Assembly: GCF_000410535.2 (NCBI RefSeq)
Contig: NC_021490.2
Location: forward strand, 124,001-188,000
DNA from: Treponema pallidum subsp. pallidum str. Nichols
Lineage (GTDB): Bacteria > Spirochaetota > Spirochaetia > Treponematales > Treponemataceae
Reading direction: 5' to 3'
Length of the DNA: 64,000 bases
Below, piece after piece: positions 54,280 through 63,637 of the stretch (position 1 is its first letter; every line of letters begins with the position of its first letter). A program made the translations under genes and the position numbers. The notes beneath the pieces were generated by a model. That model was not told where the DNA came from. It worked only from the letters and a program-made list of their open reading frames with translations, and did no database searches.

Positions 54280-55395
54280 GTGAGCGTGTACTGTCGAAGT
54301 TCCAAACAGACTGTGCGAGAACCGTGTAGACCTGTCCCCGTAGGGGCACTGTTACTGTTCGTAACACTGTTGCTCCTTGCTCTTGCCCTTGCGTACTTTG
54401 GTGCTCAGGTGGAACCATTGACACCTGCCCTCACGCTCACTGAGCAGGAACCACGTCAGGCGTCGGGGTACGTGTCTTCCTTGCTCCGTGCACGTATCGT
54501 GCAGGAAGATGCGGAGCCTGCACTGTACTACACAGTGTACGAAGTGCGTGAAGGTGATGTGGTAGGAAGGATTGCGCAGCGCTATGACATCAGTCAGGAT
54601 GCAATCATTAGTTTGAATAAATTGCGCAGCACACGGGCGCTCCAAGTTGGACAGCTACTAAAAATCCCCTCAGTGGACGGCATTTTATATACCGTAAAAA
54701 ACGGCGATACGTTTTCGTCTATAGCGGCGGCGCATCAGATCTCCTTAGAACGATTGGTGCTGCTTAACACGCCGTCTTCTTCAAAGGAGTCACCTCCTTC
54801 AGTGCGTACGCTGGTTTCTCCGTTCTATAATTCAGCTGCACGGGAGTCCTGCGTGCCTTTTCCGTTTTCTTCTGCGAAACAGTGGAGGGAAAATACGTCG
54901 TTTGACGCAGTGCAGCCATTGCAGCCTGCACGCGTACTGTTTTTGCCCGGTGCACATTTAAGCGCACGCGCGTTGCAGGAAATTAATGGTGACTTGTTTC
55001 GTGCTCCTCTTCGCAGTCGGTACTATGTTTCTTCGCGGTATGGATGGCGTAGTGATCCGTTTACCGGTGCCAGAAGTTTTCACAATGGTTTGGATATGGT
55101 GAGTCGGCGGGGTACCCCAGTATATTCGGCGCTCGGAGGGATTGTACGCACGGTTGGATACAGTGCAGTGTATGGTAATTACCTGATTGTGGGGCACCAC
55201 GCGGGGTATCAGACCCTGTATGGGCATCTGCAGACGGTGTTGGTTTCAGCAGGTACGCGCGTCACCAGCGCGACAAAAATCGGATTATTGGGAAAAACAG
55301 GACGCAGCACGGGACCACACCTGCATTTTACAATCTATAAGAATGGCTCCGCGATAAACCCTACCTCCCTACTGCGTATGCGTACCCTTCCGTAG
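54280..55395 (+). CDS. LysM-M23 metallopeptidase, fibronectin-binding homologue (TP0155)
   Basis: 371 residues. One N-terminal membrane segment (GALLLFVTLLLLALALAYF), two LysM-like modules (YEVREGDVVGRIAQRYD and YTVKNGDTFSSIAAAH), and a C-terminal M23 domain with the zinc ligands in HNGLDM and GPHLHF. It probably cuts peptidoglycan cross-links in the periplasm; the homologue is also reported to bind fibronectin. The start is a GTG at 54280 with GAAGG nine bases upstream. Confidence 0.93.
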   Translation: MSVYCRSSKQTVREPCRPVPVGALLLFVTLLLLALALAYFGAQVEPLTPALTLTEQEPRQASGYVSSLLRARIVQEDAEPALYYTVYEVREGDVVGRIAQRYDISQDAIISLNKLRSTRALQVGQLLKIPSVDGILYTVKNGDTFSSIAAAHQISLERLVLLNTPSSSKESPPSVRTLVSPFYNSAARESCVPFPFSSAKQWRENTSFDAVQPLQPARVLFLPGAHLSARALQEINGDLFRAPLRSRYYVSSRYGWRSDPFTGARSFHNGLDMVSRRGTPVYSALGGIVRTVGYSAVYGNYLIVGHHAGYQTLYGHLQTVLVSAGTRVTSATKIGLLGKTGRSTGPHLHFTIYKNGSAINPTSLLRMRTLP

Positions 55396-55435
55396 TGTGA
55401 TGTCCTTGGGAGAGTAAAGGGGAAAGAAGGGAGGA

Positions 55436-55840
55436 CTAGTAGTTCGGATACAGCGCAGGTACCAGATACTCGGGGGGAATCTTAGTTGGTTTGCCGCTTG
55501 TGCGCGAAACGCACACCCAGGTAATTTCCGCATCCGCGCATAGCACGTGATGCTGGTTCTCCAGCGTCTGTGAAAAGACGCCGGAAGCTTTTCCGAGCTT
55601 TAATGGTTTTACCCGGGCGCGCAACGTATCGAATAGATGCACTGCAGTGCGGTAGTGAATGTGCGCCTGGGTTACGTAGAAAGCGTAACCTGCTTCGTGC
55701 AACTGTTTGAGGTCGAACCCTATGTGGAGCAAAAAAGCGGCGCGCGCATATTCAAAATATTGGAGATATACCGCATTGTTCACGTGTCCGTATCCGTCTA
55801 GCTCATAGGATCTTACGGGGAATTCCAGCGAAAAATTCAC
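55436..55840 (-). CDS. Hotdog-fold acyl-CoA thioesterase (YbgC/4HBT type)
   Basis: 134 residues. The signature YELDGYGHVNNAVYLQYFEY, with the catalytic Asp/Tyr position, marks the 4-hydroxybenzoyl-CoA thioesterase group. Hydrolyses short acyl-CoA or acyl-ACP. Its start overlaps the end of the acyltransferase gene by four bases, linking it to lipid metabolism. Confidence 0.92.
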   Translation of the reverse strand: MNFSLEFPVRSYELDGYGHVNNAVYLQYFEYARAAFLLHIGFDLKQLHEAGYAFYVTQAHIHYRTAVHLFDTLRARVKPLKLGKASGVFSQTLENQHHVLCADAEITWVCVSRTSGKPTKIPPEYLVPALYPNY

Positions 55841-56739
55841 GATAGCCTTTCTCGTTCATTGTGCTCGTGCATTTCTTCCAAAAGGTGCATGACATAGTCG
55901 ACTACGATTTGTTTTTTATCCTCTGACGGTGCCGCCACGTTGTGTGTGCGGTGCCAGTCCAGCGCTTTTTCTCGAAAAAGGGCGCAGTCGTCTACAGTGC
56001 GCGCTTCAAGAAGCACGACATCCGGATGCACCGCGTCTTCCGTCATATCAGTTGAACGTTCTGCAACGCGCAAACAATTCCCATTGATTGAAATAAGGAG
56101 CAGTACCTCGGCGTGTTTTATGTAGGAGTATACTTCGCGCACCCCTCGCTTTGTTTCCGGTCTCCCGGGTCGGTAGCGTGTCCCTGCAGGAAACACGAGA
56201 ATCACCTTTCCCGCGTTGCGCAGTTCCTCTAAATACTTCATAGCTGCACGATTCAGTGCTCGGCTGCGCTTTGTCTCTCTTGCAAGACAGTGCGCATCAG
56301 TGATGGTGGCCAAACTCCTACTGGGATATATCACCAGGTGATCATATCCTTCGGTGAGCATTGCCAGGATGCGATTTTCTTCACGAAGTTTAATACCGGC
56401 AATAGATACGATTTTTTCTGAAAGCATGCGCCCGGCACTACTTCCTTGTTCCATAAGGTAGAGCAGACAGGGTAAGTCAAAATTGCTGTAGTGTTCCGCA
56501 AGAATGAGTCCCCGTTTCCCTTCATTGGTTTTATGTAAAAAGGATGCGATTTGCTCATTTCCGCGCATTGTGGAGCCGGGGAGTAATATGCGGGCGACGA
56601 GGGACTCAACGATACGCCGGATAGGTTCGTTTCTCTCGTGTAACAAATTATCCTCCCGCATGAAGCGGTCTGCGCGCGTATACTGCTCCAGGAGCGGGAC
56701 GATGTCGCTAAAAGTCTGCTGCAACGAATGTATACTCAC
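55837..56739 (-). CDS. Glycerolipid acyltransferase (PlsC-like)
   Basis: 300 residues. The acyltransferase HX4D motif is HYSNFD and the EGTRS-type block reads FPAGTRYRPG. Likely acylates glycerol-3-phosphate or lysophosphatidate in membrane lipid synthesis; which acceptor cannot be told. It overlaps the upstream HAD gene by four bases, forming an operon HAD-acyltransferase-thioesterase. Confidence 0.87.
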   Translation of the reverse strand: MSIHSLQQTFSDIVPLLEQYTRADRFMREDNLLHERNEPIRRIVESLVARILLPGSTMRGNEQIASFLHKTNEGKRGLILAEHYSNFDLPCLLYLMEQGSSAGRMLSEKIVSIAGIKLREENRILAMLTEGYDHLVIYPSRSLATITDAHCLARETKRSRALNRAAMKYLEELRNAGKVILVFPAGTRYRPGRPETKRGVREVYSYIKHAEVLLLISINGNCLRVAERSTDMTEDAVHPDVVLLEARTVDDCALFREKALDWHRTHNVAAPSEDKKQIVVDYVMHLLEEMHEHNERERLS

Positions 56740-57401
56740 TGATTGTCTCCTTGGGCGAGGCGTGCAAGGTGTGCGGGCAATTCATAAATTGTTTTTACGC
56801 GTGTCATGCGTGCAGAAGGAGGCAGTTCTGCATGACAGTCACGTTCGTCAACCAGCACGGCATGTCCGCCAAGCGCAATAAAGGCACGCACGTGCATGAG
56901 ACAGTCATCGACAAAAAGCGTTTCCTGCACAGTTTTGTGTACCGCTTCAAGCGTACGTACAAAGCAGCTGTGGTGTGGTTTTCCCTTGCCTGCATGATAC
57001 GTGATGTCAAAGACATCTAAAAAAAGGTCTGACAGATGAAAAAAATCCAATACGCGTTGTGCGTGCACGCGCGGTGCGTTAGTTAATGCCGTCAGTGGCA
57101 TGTGCAGTGACTGTAAAAAAGGGCGGAGCATCGGATCGTACTGCAACTCCTGTATTTCGGTGGGAGGATATACGGCACGAAAGTAGTGTTCATCGTGAAT
57201 GAGATTGTGCTCTGCCTTTAACCACTCAAAGGTGGTAGCATAGAGGTGCTTTGTGCGCTGGCGTAACGCGCGCGCCTCCTCACAAGATACGTGGAGAAAA
57301 TGTGCAACAAATGTGTGTATGCGCTGCGTGATAGCCATTTCAATGGGATTTGTACAGGAGTACAGCGTGTTGTCTATGTCAAATAATATGTGTCTAATCA
57401 C
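56736..57401 (-). CDS. HAD-family phosphatase (pyrimidine 5'-nucleotidase-like)
   Basis: About 221 residues. Motif I is HILFDIDNTLYSC, motif II ALTNAP, motif III Lys region GKGKPH and motif IV ETLFVDDCLMHV. The layout fits the Sdt1/pyrimidine-5'-nucleotidase subgroup. The start is taken as GTG 57401, seven bases after GGAG; an ATG at 57422 is in frame but has no ribosome-binding site. Confidence 0.87.
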   Translation of the reverse strand: MIRHILFDIDNTLYSCTNPIEMAITQRIHTFVAHFLHVSCEEARALRQRTKHLYATTFEWLKAEHNLIHDEHYFRAVYPPTEIQELQYDPMLRPFLQSLHMPLTALTNAPRVHAQRVLDFFHLSDLFLDVFDITYHAGKGKPHHSCFVRTLEAVHKTVQETLFVDDCLMHVRAFIALGGHAVLVDERDCHAELPPSARMTRVKTIYELPAHLARLAQGDNQ

Positions 57402-57425
57402 GGGTATGCTCCAATTCAGCATTTT

Positions 57426-58454
57426 TTAGTTTTTTGTACGGATAGTTTCAATGAGCGTGTCAAAGTAGCGCGCGTAACGCTGCGCTGTGCGCTGGTCCGC
57501 CGTGAGACTAAGTATAGAGTAGTGCGTATCAGAGTGGCGGATGAATATCTTCCATGTCTTTTTAACTGTTTTTGACGGAAGGTCAAACACTGCATAGGAA
57601 AGCGTAAGACGCGCGTGAGTGTCATTGATATGGAGTTGTTCAAGAATGTTTTTTCCCTGAGGGCCTGAATACAGAAAGAGTTGCAGCAATGCACGGAGCG
57701 CAGAATAGTCGTGCGCGCGCGGTGCAGGCACCTGGTGTACGGTGAGAAAGGCAAAGTCTGAAAGAAAGGAATTTTCTGCAATTCTTTTCCACTGCGGATC
57801 AAGTGCAATGCACACGTCATCGATGACATACTCCGTGCGTGTCAGGGTCTGATTAAGCGTTGCTGGCGGTGCATCAGTGGGCGTGGACGGGGGCATGGGG
57901 GTGAATTGAAAGAAGGCTGCGTCACTGGTGTGGTCGATCTTCCCTATCTCGCTTAGCTGGAGCATGACGCGCTGCTGCTTATCACGGAGTATTTCTAGGT
58001 GGAAGAGGGGGACAAAAGAAGCGAACTGCAGTTCGACTGCCCCTGAGAATTGTGTGCTCTTTTTACTCCGATCGGTATGCCGCGCAACAAGGGTGTGTGT
58101 ATCCCGGGGAAAATGCTTCCAGCGCTGTAGTTGAGGAAAAAGATCCATGAGATAATTTATGCCAGTCAGATCCTCTGTGCGCACCGGTGAGGTGATGCGT
58201 TGTCCGGTCAGCTCAAAGCGGCCGTGCTTTTCAGTACCCGTGAAGAGAATTGTGATCCTGCGGCTTTCTGCCGGAGTACACAGCAGCGCACCGTACGTGT
58301 GTGCGTCGTAGCACAAAAAGCCAACCCATGTGGGCGATTTCCACGAATAGTCGCGATACAATACGTAATCTCCAGAGACTGGCGCCGGTTCTGTGGCCAA
58401 AAGACACCGCGCTCCCATGCTGAAAAGACACACGAGCGCTACCTTTATGTACAC
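57426..58454 (-). CDS. Secreted hypothetical protein (lipoprotein-sorting-like fold possible)
   Basis: 342 residues with a signal peptide ([20 protein letters not shown]). The body has beta-rich segments such as [14 protein letters not shown] and a repeat of a Trp/Tyr-rich outer-membrane-sorting-like pattern ([14 protein letters not shown]). No catalytic motif seen. It precedes the HAD gene by 24 bases on the same strand. A periplasmic lipid- or lipoprotein-handling role is possible but unproven. Confidence 0.7.
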
Positions 58455-58569
58455 CGTTTTTCCTTTTCTCCTTCGTCATTTTTTTCTAAACCACGGGTGC
58501 CGTACACTGTGCTATTATGCGCAGGTCTCAGCACTGCATGCGCTGGATCCCGCTCCGGCATTCCCGTTC

Positions 58570-60429
58570 TTACGAACTTTCCGGGGAAGCGAGTTGTTCG
58601 AGCAGGCGTGCAATGTGCTCGGACGCCTCTTCTTGCGTAAAAAAATACGTGTGCGCACCACACCGTGTTGTGCATTCAACGCGCGGTAGCGTTTTCGCAC
58701 TCAGTACCACACGAAGGGGAATACCGATTAAATCAGCGTCTGCGAACTTTACTCCGGGTCGCTCTGCACGATCATCAAACAGTACCTCAACTCCCCGTGT
58801 CCGCAGCTGCACGTACAGTGCCTCTGCTGCTGCATAGGGGGCCTGCGTGTGAGGGATGGGTATGAGCACAACTGCATAGGGGCTGATCGCAAGCGGCCAG
58901 CTGATACCCCGCGTGTCATGGTGGTTTTCCACCACAGAGGCAAGCGTGCGATCAAGGCCAATGCCATAGCAGCCCATCAGGGGGAACTGTCGTACACCCT
59001 GCTCATCAGTAAAGGTAAGGTGCATGCTGCGCGTGTATTTGTCCCCTAATTTAAAGAGGTGACCTAGTTCGTTACCCTTTTTTTCGTATAGGGGCGCTCC
59101 ACAGTGTATGCACCGGTCGCCGGCGCGCACGAGCATGAGATCTGCAACTGCGTCAGGAACAAAGTCTCGACCCGGTTCTACCTGCACAAGATGCGTGTCA
59201 ACTTTCAACGCACCGGTGATAGCGTTGTGCATAGCCATCACGGACTGATCTGCAACGAGGGAAAAAAATGGAATGTCAGAAGTGACGGATGCAGGCTCAG
59301 CAGCGGAGGGGAAGAACGCAGGGGTGCGAGCGGCATACGCAGCTGCAGCACGCTGTGCAAGTCCTACCGGACCAATGAATCCTACGGGGGTGCCGCTGAG
59401 TGCATACACCTCTTGTTCAGTTGCCAGTACTACAGATGGCACGCGCAGGAGCGCTTCGAGCTTTGACTCGTTGAGTTCTAGGTCGCCGCGGATGCACACT
59501 GCCACAAAATGCCCAGCCGCCTGGGGCACCGTGTCAATGCGGTAAATAAGCGTCTTGATGCAGCGATGTGCAGGTACGTGCAAGAAGTGTTCAAGTTCCT
59601 CAATAGTTTTCACGTGCGGGGTGTGCACCTCGCGCATTGCTGCAGGCGTCTTGAGATCTGACCCTTCGTGTTCGTCTTTTAGATGAGTGTCATGCGTGTC
59701 TGGGAGGGGGCGCTGTCCGACGGCCTTTTCGCAATTTGCAGCGTAGGTGCAGTGGGGACACAACAGGAGCGTGTTGTCGCCCACCGCGGACTCTACCATG
59801 AATTCCTCGGATTCCTGCCCCCCCATCGCACCGAGGTGTGCATGTACTGCAATGACTGATAGGCCGATGCGACGGAAAATGGCGCGATACGCGTGCGCAA
59901 ACTTTTCGTACGTGCGCGCAAGGCATGCGCAGTCTGTGTGGAAAGAATAGGCGTCGGCCATGGTGAACTCGCGCGCGCGCATCAGTCCGTAACGCGGACG
60001 GATTTCATCGCGATATTTTGCGTTGATTTGGTAGAGACTGAGGGGAAAATGTTTGTAGGAAGTACAGTCGCCGCGCACCAAAGCGGTGAAGGATTCTTCT
60101 GCAGTCGGACTGAAAAGGAGCTCGTGATCGAGCCGATTTTTGGCGCGCAAAAGCTCTGCGCCCATGCGGTACCAGCGGCCAGATTCCTTCCACAACTCTG
60201 CAGGAGTCACGACAGGCGCGGTGCACTCCAAACACCCGATAGCCTCGAGTTCTTCCCGAATAATCGCTTCAATTTTGTGTCGAACGCGCAGGCCCAGGGG
60301 AAGGTACGCAAACAGGCCGTTGGCGATTTTTCTGACGTACCCTGCGCGCATGAGCAGCTGGTGGCTTGCGATGGTTGCATCAGCAGGTGCAGACCGCAGG
60401 GTTGGTGCAAAAAACGCAGACATCTTCAC
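58570..60429 (-). CDS. proS: Prolyl-tRNA synthetase, bacterial type
   Basis: About 619 residues. Class II motif 1 and motif 2 (YQINAKYRDEIRPRYGLMRAREFTM) are present. An INS editing domain lies in the middle (HRCIKTLIYRI, then FVAVCIRGDLELNE), then motif 3 (GCYGIGLDRTLAS) and an anticodon-binding domain (YAVVLIPIPH). A GTG at 60429 is well spaced after GGGAGGGG; an ATG two codons later (60423) is equally usable. Confidence 0.97.
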   Translation of the reverse strand: MKMSAFFAPTLRSAPADATIASHQLLMRAGYVRKIANGLFAYLPLGLRVRHKIEAIIREELEAIGCLECTAPVVTPAELWKESGRWYRMGAELLRAKNRLDHELLFSPTAEESFTALVRGDCTSYKHFPLSLYQINAKYRDEIRPRYGLMRAREFTMADAYSFHTDCACLARTYEKFAHAYRAIFRRIGLSVIAVHAHLGAMGGQESEEFMVESAVGDNTLLLCPHCTYAANCEKAVGQRPLPDTHDTHLKDEHEGSDLKTPAAMREVHTPHVKTIEELEHFLHVPAHRCIKTLIYRIDTVPQAAGHFVAVCIRGDLELNESKLEALLRVPSVVLATEQEVYALSGTPVGFIGPVGLAQRAAAAYAARTPAFFPSAAEPASVTSDIPFFSLVADQSVMAMHNAITGALKVDTHLVQVEPGRDFVPDAVADLMLVRAGDRCIHCGAPLYEKKGNELGHLFKLGDKYTRSMHLTFTDEQGVRQFPLMGCYGIGLDRTLASVVENHHDTRGISWPLAISPYAVVLIPIPHTQAPYAAAEALYVQLRTRGVEVLFDDRAERPGVKFADADLIGIPLRVVLSAKTLPRVECTTRCGAHTYFFTQEEASEHIARLLEQLASPESS

Positions 60430-60534
60430 GAAACGCACCCCTCCCGCGCGTAGTATATGCCTTTTTCAGACTCTTGTGTCTTACCCGGTCTGAGCGGAGC
60501 TGCCGACAGCTCTGACAAGGTGTCCGCATCTTTG

Positions 60535-61587
60535 CTAAAGAAGCGTTCCTTGTTCTGGGGAGTGCGGGGTGAGCGTGCGTGCCTCGGGGACAGGGAGACC
60601 TAGGTGCGCATAGGCACGCGCGGTGGCCATGCGCCCGCGGGGGGTGCGCTGCATGAGCCCAATTTGGATAAGGTAGGGCTCGTAGTAATCCTCAAGTGTT
60701 TCCGGTGATTCCCCGAGGGAGATCGCCAGCGTTTCTGCGCCCACTGGCCCTCCGCCGAAGTGCTCAATCATGACGCGCAGCAGCTGTATGTCGTGCAGTT
60801 CTAGCCCTAATTCGTCGATCTTTAGGTGGGCAAGCCCTGCGCGTACTATCGTCTCGCTGATGTGTGCAGACCCCGCAACTTGGGCAAAATCGCGTATACG
60901 GCGCAAAAGCCGGTTGGCCACCCGGGGTGTTCCTCGCGAACACCGCGCAAGGGCTAACGCTGCGCGTGCGTCGAGCGTGATATCTAGAAGCCGCGCTGAG
61001 CGTTGCACAATGGCAGCAAGCTCCTCAGGGGTATAGAACTCGAAGCGCTCTACGATTCCAAAGCGGCTAATCAGCGGGCTTGAAACCATACCCGCGCGAG
61101 TGGTTGCACCAATGAGGGTAAACGGGGGGAGTGGGATGCGCACCGTGCGCGCGGACGGTCCCTGACCGATAACCCAATCCAGTTCGTAGTCCTCCATGGC
61201 AATGTACAGCATCTCTTCTATGGCTGGTTTGAGGCGGTGGATTTCATCCACGAAGAAGACGCTTCGCTCACTCAGCGCAGTGAGGATACCCGCTAAATCT
61301 TTTGGTTTATCAAGCGCCGGTGCGCCTGTAACCTTGCACTCAACGCCCAGCTCGCATGCAGTGATATGCGCGAGCGTCGTTTTGCCGAGCCCCGGGGGGC
61401 CGATGAGGAACAGGTGATCTAAGCTTTCGTTGCGATCGCGCGCTGCCTGAATGAAAAGACGTAAGTTGCGTTTTGTTTTCTCCTGACCTAGAAAGTCTTT
61501 CAGGAGGCGCGGTCTGAGCGCACGCTCGCGATCGTCTGTAGGTTGTGCTTCAGGGCGCACAGGACTCAGTGACGCGGTGTGATCCAT
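60535..61587 (-). CDS. ruvB: Holliday junction branch-migration ATPase RuvB
   Basis: 350 residues. Walker [15 protein letters not shown], Walker B VDEIHRL, sensor 1 IGATTRAG, arginine finger [13 protein letters not shown], and a C-terminal winged helix ([19 protein letters not shown]). With RuvA it drives branch migration at recombination junctions and is thus a candidate housekeeping partner of tprK gene conversion. ATG 61587 is preferred; no clear ribosome-binding site. Confidence 0.97.
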   Translation of the reverse strand: MDHTASLSPVRPEAQPTDDRERALRPRLLKDFLGQEKTKRNLRLFIQAARDRNESLDHLFLIGPPGLGKTTLAHITACELGVECKVTGAPALDKPKDLAGILTALSERSVFFVDEIHRLKPAIEEMLYIAMEDYELDWVIGQGPSARTVRIPLPPFTLIGATTRAGMVSSPLISRFGIVERFEFYTPEELAAIVQRSARLLDITLDARAALALARCSRGTPRVANRLLRRIRDFAQVAGSAHISETIVRAGLAHLKIDELGLELHDIQLLRVMIEHFGGGPVGAETLAISLGESPETLEDYYEPYLIQIGLMQRTPRGRMATARAYAHLGLPVPEARTLTPHSPEQGTLL

Positions 61588-61599
61588 AAGAGGGCGCAA

Positions 61600-61702
61600 C
61601 TGTAGCTGCTTATGCGAGGAAGATCAAATGCTTCTTTATCATGTAGCTCGAGAGGCTCCGCGCCAGAGTGCCGTTTTCTTTTCCTGAAAGGGTACTGAAA
61701 AA
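61600..61702. other. Intergenic region between ruvB and the tro promoter
   Basis: About 100 bases separating divergent ruvB and the tro operon. No small gene or hairpin was identified. Confidence 0.4.
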
Positions 61703-61731
61703 TTGACGTTTCCTGCGTGATCCGCTACTTT
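61703..61731 (+). promoter_or_regulatory. tro operon promoter
   Basis: -35 TTGACG (61703-61708), 17-base spacer, -10 TACTTT (61726-61731), followed by troA after about 30 bases. It overlaps the palindrome at 61729-61742. Confidence 0.8.
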
Positions 61732-61742
61732 GATGCATCAAA
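61729..61742. promoter_or_regulatory. TroR-type operator palindrome
   Basis: TTTGATGCATCAAA, a perfect 14-base palindrome overlapping the last bases of the -10. The metal-dependent repressor TroR is known to bind a dyad at this promoter in T. pallidum; the gene itself lies beyond the window. Confidence 0.75.
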
Positions 61743-61762
61743 ATTCACCCAAGGAGTGTCAC

Positions 61763-62689
61763 TTGATACGTGAAAGAATATGTGCCTGCGTGCTCGCGCT
61801 TGGCATGCTGACCGGTTTTACGCACGCATTCGGTAGCAAGGATGCCGCAGCGGACGGGAAACCCCTGGTTGTCACCACCATTGGCATGATAGCGGATGCT
61901 GTCAAAAACATCGCTCAAGGTGATGTGCATCTAAAGGGGTTGATGGGTCCTGGTGTTGACCCGCACCTGTACACGGCTACTGCGGGGGATGTGGAATGGC
62001 TCGGGAATGCGGATCTCATCCTGTACAACGGGTTGCACCTGGAAACCAAGATGGGCGAGGTGTTTTCCAAACTGCGCGGGAGCCGCTTGGTAGTTGCAGT
62101 TTCTGAGACTATTCCGGTGTCTCAGCGTCTTTCTCTTGAGGAAGCAGAGTTCGATCCGCATGTGTGGTTTGATGTAAAGCTGTGGTCTTATTCGGTGAAG
62201 GCAGTGTACGAAAGCTTGTGCAAGCTGTTGCCGGGAAAAACTCGCGAATTTACTCAACGTTATCAGGCGTACCAGCAGCAGTTGGATAAGCTTGACGCGT
62301 ACGTTCGGCGCAAGGCGCAGTCGCTGCCTGCTGAAAGGCGTGTGTTGGTGACCGCTCATGATGCGTTCGGCTATTTTAGCCGTGCGTATGGTTTTGAGGT
62401 GAAGGGGTTGCAAGGGGTGAGCACCGCTTCGGAAGCCAGTGCGCATGATATGCAGGAACTGGCAGCGTTTATTGCGCAGCGTAAACTCCCTGCTATCTTT
62501 ATTGAGAGTTCTATTCCGCACAAAAACGTTGAAGCGTTAAGGGATGCGGTGCAGGCAAGAGGGCACGTAGTGCAGATTGGAGGCGAGTTGTTTTCTGATG
62601 CGATGGGGGATGCGGGTACGAGCGAGGGTACCTACGTAGGGATGGTAACACACAATATCGATACGATCGTTGCTGCGTTGGCTCGCTAG
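61763..62689 (+). CDS. troA: Periplasmic Zn/Mn-binding protein of ABC transporter
   Basis: 308 residues. Signal peptide (MIRERICACVLALGML...HAF) with possible lipid site absent after cleavage. The cluster A-I fold has metal ligands in GPGVDPHLY (His), EFDPHVWFD (His), VTAHDAFGY (His) and GELFSDAMG (Asp). It captures Zn2+ or Mn2+ for TroBC. The start is a TTG at 61763 with AAGGAG upstream; the in-frame ATG at 61730 overlaps the promoter and operator and is rejected. Confidence 0.97.
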   Translation: MIRERICACVLALGMLTGFTHAFGSKDAAADGKPLVVTTIGMIADAVKNIAQGDVHLKGLMGPGVDPHLYTATAGDVEWLGNADLILYNGLHLETKMGEVFSKLRGSRLVVAVSETIPVSQRLSLEEAEFDPHVWFDVKLWSYSVKAVYESLCKLLPGKTREFTQRYQAYQQQLDKLDAYVRRKAQSLPAERRVLVTAHDAFGYFSRAYGFEVKGLQGVSTASEASAHDMQELAAFIAQRKLPAIFIESSIPHKNVEALRDAVQARGHVVQIGGELFSDAMGDAGTSEGTYVGMVTHNIDTIVAALAR

Positions 62690-62836
62690 CGTGGAATGTA
62701 GAGTTGAGTGGGTAGAAGAGCCGTTGGTGGTCGGCTGTACGGCAGCGCCTGTTCACGACGTGGTGATTAGTGAAGGAGGTGGCGCGCTCACCGCTGACGG
62801 CTCTTACCCGATTGAGCGAAAAGAAGGGAGCAGTAT
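62690..62836 (+). other. troA-troB intergenic region with distant inverted repeat
   Basis: 147 bases. AAGAGCCGT (62716-62724) is complementary to ACGGCTCTT (62797-62805), so the transcript between troA and troB could fold into a long-range stem; a role in differential expression of troA over the rest is possible. No gene here. Confidence 0.5.
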
Positions 62837-63637
62837 ATGGCAGAGATATCAGCAACAGCTTATGCTGTCCAGGTTGACGACCTGACGCTTGCGTATCGGC
62901 AGAAGCCGGTGCTTTGGGACGTGGATGTGCGTATTCCAGAGGGGGTTATCGAGGCCATTATCGGTCCTAATGGGGCGGGCAAGTCGACCCTATTGAAGGC
63001 GATCATGGGTCTTCTGCCTCTCGCTTCCGGAGAGGTGCGTGTCTTTGGGCGTCCTTTTTCAAAAGAGCGGCGACGTGTTGCGTATGTCCCGCAGCGCAGT
63101 GCAGTGGATTGGGATTTCCCTACTACCGTTTTTGATGTGGTGCTCATGGGTTCGTACGGTTCGCTCGGTTGGATTCTTCGTCCGGGAAAAAGAGAAAAGG
63201 CGCGTGCCCGGGAAGCGATCGAGGAAGTAGGAATGGGCGCCTTTTTAGACCGACAAATCAGTGAGCTTTCAGGCGGTCAGCAGCAGCGCGTGTTTCTCGC
63301 GCGGGCCTTGGTGCAGGACGCGGATCTTTACTTCATGGATGAGCCATTTCAAGGTGTGGATGCAGCTACTGAACAAGCAATCGTTACTCTTTTAAAAACG
63401 CTGAAAGGGCGTGGGAAAACGTTGCTTGTTGTGCATCATGATTTGCAGACGGTGGCAGAGTATTTTGACCGCGTGCTGCTTTTAAATGTTCGCGTCATCG
63501 CTGAAGGGGCCGTCGTGTCTGCCTTCACCGAAGAATACGTTCAAAGAGCCTATGGCGGACGGATTAGTTCCACCCTTTTTCCGAGAGGAAATAAGGAGGA
63601 TGTGCACGATGCACGCGCTCATGCGTCTGTTCTCTGA
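62837..63637 (+). CDS. troB: Zn/Mn ABC transporter ATP-binding protein
   Basis: 266 residues. Walker [11 protein letters not shown]-loop [10 protein letters not shown], signature [15 protein letters not shown], Walker [14 protein letters not shown], switch His [12 protein letters not shown] 62837 follows GGGAG. It overlaps troC by 29 bases. Confidence 0.96.
   Translation: MAEISATAYAVQVDDLTLAYRQKPVLWDVDVRIPEGVIEAIIGPNGAGKSTLLKAIMGLLPLASGEVRVFGRPFSKERRRVAYVPQRSAVDWDFPTTVFDVVLMGSYGSLGWILRPGKREKARAREAIEEVGMGAFLDRQISELSGGQQQRVFLARALVQDADLYFMDEPFQGVDAATEQAIVTLLKTLKGRGKTLLVVHHDLQTVAEYFDRVLLLNVRVIAEGAVVSAFTEEYVQRAYGGRISSTLFPRGNKEDVHDARAHASVL

Noticed and set aside
61730-61762. ATG start 11 codons before the troA TTG
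   Set aside because: It lies within the -10/operator region and lacks a ribosome-binding site, while TTG 61763 has AAGGAG and starts the signal peptide correctly.
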